A DNA stretch of 64,000 nt from an uncultured Clostridia bacterium (lineage in GTDB: Bacteria; Bacillota; Clostridia; Peptostreptococcales; Anaerovoracaceae). Below the pieces are notes generated by a model. That model did no database searches. It saw nothing but the letters and a program-made list of their open reading frames with translations, and was not told the DNA's origin. The stretch covers positions 1 to 64,000 of the forward strand of contig CALXBQ010000003.1 in NCBI GenBank assembly GCA_944386595.1. The letters run 5' to 3'. Shown one piece after another: positions 62,821 through 64,000 of the stretch. The stretch's first letter is position 1. Each line of letters begins with the position of its first letter. The position numbers and the translations under genes are program-made.

Positions 62821-63004
62821 TTATCCTATTTCTCTAAAAATCCGAAAAAAGGATAACGAAATTAAACCTTTTTGCTACAAAAACTGCAAAACAGGTATAA
62901 CCAATGCCGGATTTCAGGGCTTTGATTATACCTGTTTTCAACAATACGTGAAATTAGGATGAAATTTATTATCCTTTTTTGCAGTTTATTTTGTAACAGG
63001 ATAA
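62821..63004. repeat. 184-bp imperfect inverted repeat (MITE-like or compound terminator)
   Basis: The two arms, about 80 bp each, match in blocks: TTATCCT at the outer ends (62821 and 63004), AAAAAAGGATAA 24-36 bp in, and AAAACAGGTATAA at the inner ends (62887-62899 and 62925-62937). Each outer 36-bp piece is itself a hairpin with 7-bp arms. The centre is a 13-bp perfect stem. No clear target duplication flanks it. No gene is seen in 62729-63054. Confidence 0.5.
62887..62937. terminator. central 13-bp stem, probable terminator of the oppF-type gene
   Basis: AAAACAGGTATAA and TTATACCTGTTTT are perfect arms with a 25-nt loop, T runs on both strands. Confidence 0.55.
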
Positions 63005-63054
63005 CATGCGGCCTGCGACCGTCGGCTTGCGGCCGGCAATCGGCTGTCAGCCGT

Positions 63055-64000
63055 CTATTCCATCTCCAGGTGGCACGCCGCGAAGTGGTTCGGTCTCACC
63101 TCTTTAAGCTGAGGGGACTGTGTGCGACACTTCTCCATGACGTGAGGACATCTTCCCGCAAACGGGCAGCCCGGCTTAGGATTGATAGGACTCGGCACGT
63201 CCCCTTTCAGGACCACCGTCTCCTTTCCCGCCTCCCTGTCCGGATCCGGAATCGGAACGGACGCCAGAAGGGCCTGACTGTAAGGATGTAGCGTGTGGGC
63301 ATAAATTTCCTCGCTGTCTGCAAGCTCCACCAGATTTCCCAGATACATTACGGCGATTCTGTCGGAAATGTACTTCACGATGTTCAGGTCGTGGGCAATG
63401 AACATATAGGTGAAGCCGTGATCCTTCTGAAGGTCTTTGAGCAGGTTTATTATCTGGCTCTGTATGGATACGTCGAGGGCGGAAATAGGCTCGTCACAGA
63501 CGATGAACTCAGGTTCAACGGCAAGGGCTCTCGCTATGCCGATTCTCTGACGCTGTCCGCCGGAAAACTCGTGAGGGAACCTGTTGGCGTGCTCCCTGTT
63601 AAGACCTACGGTCTCAAGAAGCTCGTACACCCTTTCCTGTCTCTTCTCCCTGTCGTACATGTTGTGAATCTCCATGCCTTCCGCGATTATGCTGCCTACC
63701 AGCATTCTCGGATTCAGGGAGGCATACGGATCCTGGAATACTATCTGGGCTTTTCTCGCGTATTCCATCTTGTCTTTCGCTCTTCTGAGGTCGAGCTTTT
63801 TGCCTTCAAAGGTTATGGTACCCTTTGTCGCCTCGTATATTCCCATAACGACTCTTCCCAGCGTGGACTTTCCGCAGCCGGACTCTCCTACAACTCCGAG
63901 AGTCTCACCCTTATATATGTCCAGGGAAATATCGTTTACGGCAACCAGGGTCTGCCCCTTTCCCACGTGGAAATGCTTGGACACGTGATCTAAGGTTATG
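63055..64000 (-). CDS. oppF: oligopeptide/dipeptide ABC transporter ATPase, OppF type (5' end cut by the window)
   Basis: At least 314 residues; the frame is open to the right edge (ITLDHVSKHFHVGKGQ...), so the N-terminus is outside. Walker [13 protein letters not shown], signature FSGGQRQRIGIAR, Walker B FIVCDEPISALDVS, and the C-terminal Cys-rich extension GCPFAGRCPHVMEKC. It is the third OppF-type ATPase in the window and the last gene of its operon; the stop is preceded by no other gene, and a short GC-rich quasi-repeat follows. Confidence 0.9.
   Translation of the reverse strand, partial: ITLDHVSKHFHVGKGQTLVAVNDISLDIYKGETLGVVGESGCGKSTLGRVVMGIYEATKGTITFEGKKLDLRRAKDKMEYARKAQIVFQDPYASLNPRMLVGSIIAEGMEIHNMYDREKRQERVYELLETVGLNREHANRFPHEFSGGQRQRIGIARALAVEPEFIVCDEPISALDVSIQSQIINLLKDLQKDHGFTYMFIAHDLNIVKYISDRIAVMYLGNLVELADSEEIYAHTLHPYSQALLASVPIPDPDREAGKETVVLKGDVPSPINPKPGCPFAGRCPHVMEKCRTQSPQLKEVRPNHFAACHLEME

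Overview
The window reads as a chromosome segment of an anaerobic, amino-acid-fermenting Clostridia member. A placement near Anaerovoracaceae or other Peptostreptococcales is a guess from gene content, not a phylogeny. Almost every gene is on the minus strand; the exceptions are serA, the adjacent EamA transporter and one sigma-54 activator. The central theme is selenium-dependent Stickland reduction. There is a full glycine reductase operon, a second substrate-specific GrdE/GrdB pair, the selenocysteine machinery (selA, selB, tRNA-Sec, selD, the last itself a selenoprotein) and selenium-handling genes (YedE, YedF, DUF3343, a class V aminotransferase, a LysR regulator). Four genes (selD, grdA, grdB, second grdB) contain in-frame UGA codons at the expected selenocysteine sites and were rebuilt across them.

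Layout. 1-125: end of an IS256-like insertion sequence running off the left edge. 265-7681: FAD oxidoreductase, DUF1292 protein, uvrC, dacF, apgM and serC. 7918-10042: serA and an EamA transporter, divergent from serC with overlapping promoters. 10066-13396: heterodimeric ABC exporter. 13476-19205: first peptide ABC transporter. 19495-22966: MFS transporter, PepSY-like anchored protein, amidohydrolase. 23080-27012: selenium supply (DUF3343, yedF, yedE, aminotransferase, selD). 27289-35300: grdX-grdE-grdB-grdA-trxB-trxA-grdC-grdD behind a glycine riboswitch. 35421-39022: EamA transporter, alanine dehydrogenase, NhaC-type antiporter. 39291-47507: second peptide ABC transporter with an M14 peptidase, a radical SAM protein and a small Cys-rich protein. 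47819-49243: sigma-54 activator. 49304-53662: LysR regulator, selB, selA, tRNA-Sec. 53817-58519: second grdB/grdE, a sigma-54 activator, second grdX. 58604-62640: Asp/Glu racemase-like protein, nucleoid-associated protein, a MetA-aspartate kinase fusion. 63055-64000: third peptide-transporter ATPase, cut by the right edge.

Regulation is unusually readable. Four near-consensus sigma-54 (-24/-12) promoters precede grdA, the second grdE, the nhaC-like gene and the second peptide-transporter operon, and two sigma-54 activators are encoded here. A palindrome GACA-N6-TGTC lies about 100-130 bp upstream of the grdA and second grdE promoters, over the -35 box of the grdX2/activator promoter, and inside grdX2. 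I infer that the activator at 56637-58085 controls both the shared selenoprotein GrdA with its partners and the second reductase, while glycine itself controls grdX-grdE-grdB through the riboswitch.

How the genes fit together: peptides are imported and hydrolysed (Opp systems, M14 peptidase). Glycine, plus sarcosine or betaine or a related compound, is reduced by GrdE/GrdB with GrdA. Thioredoxin and its reductase supply electrons, and GrdC/GrdD release acetyl phosphate. Alanine dehydrogenase may supply the oxidative half of the fermentation.
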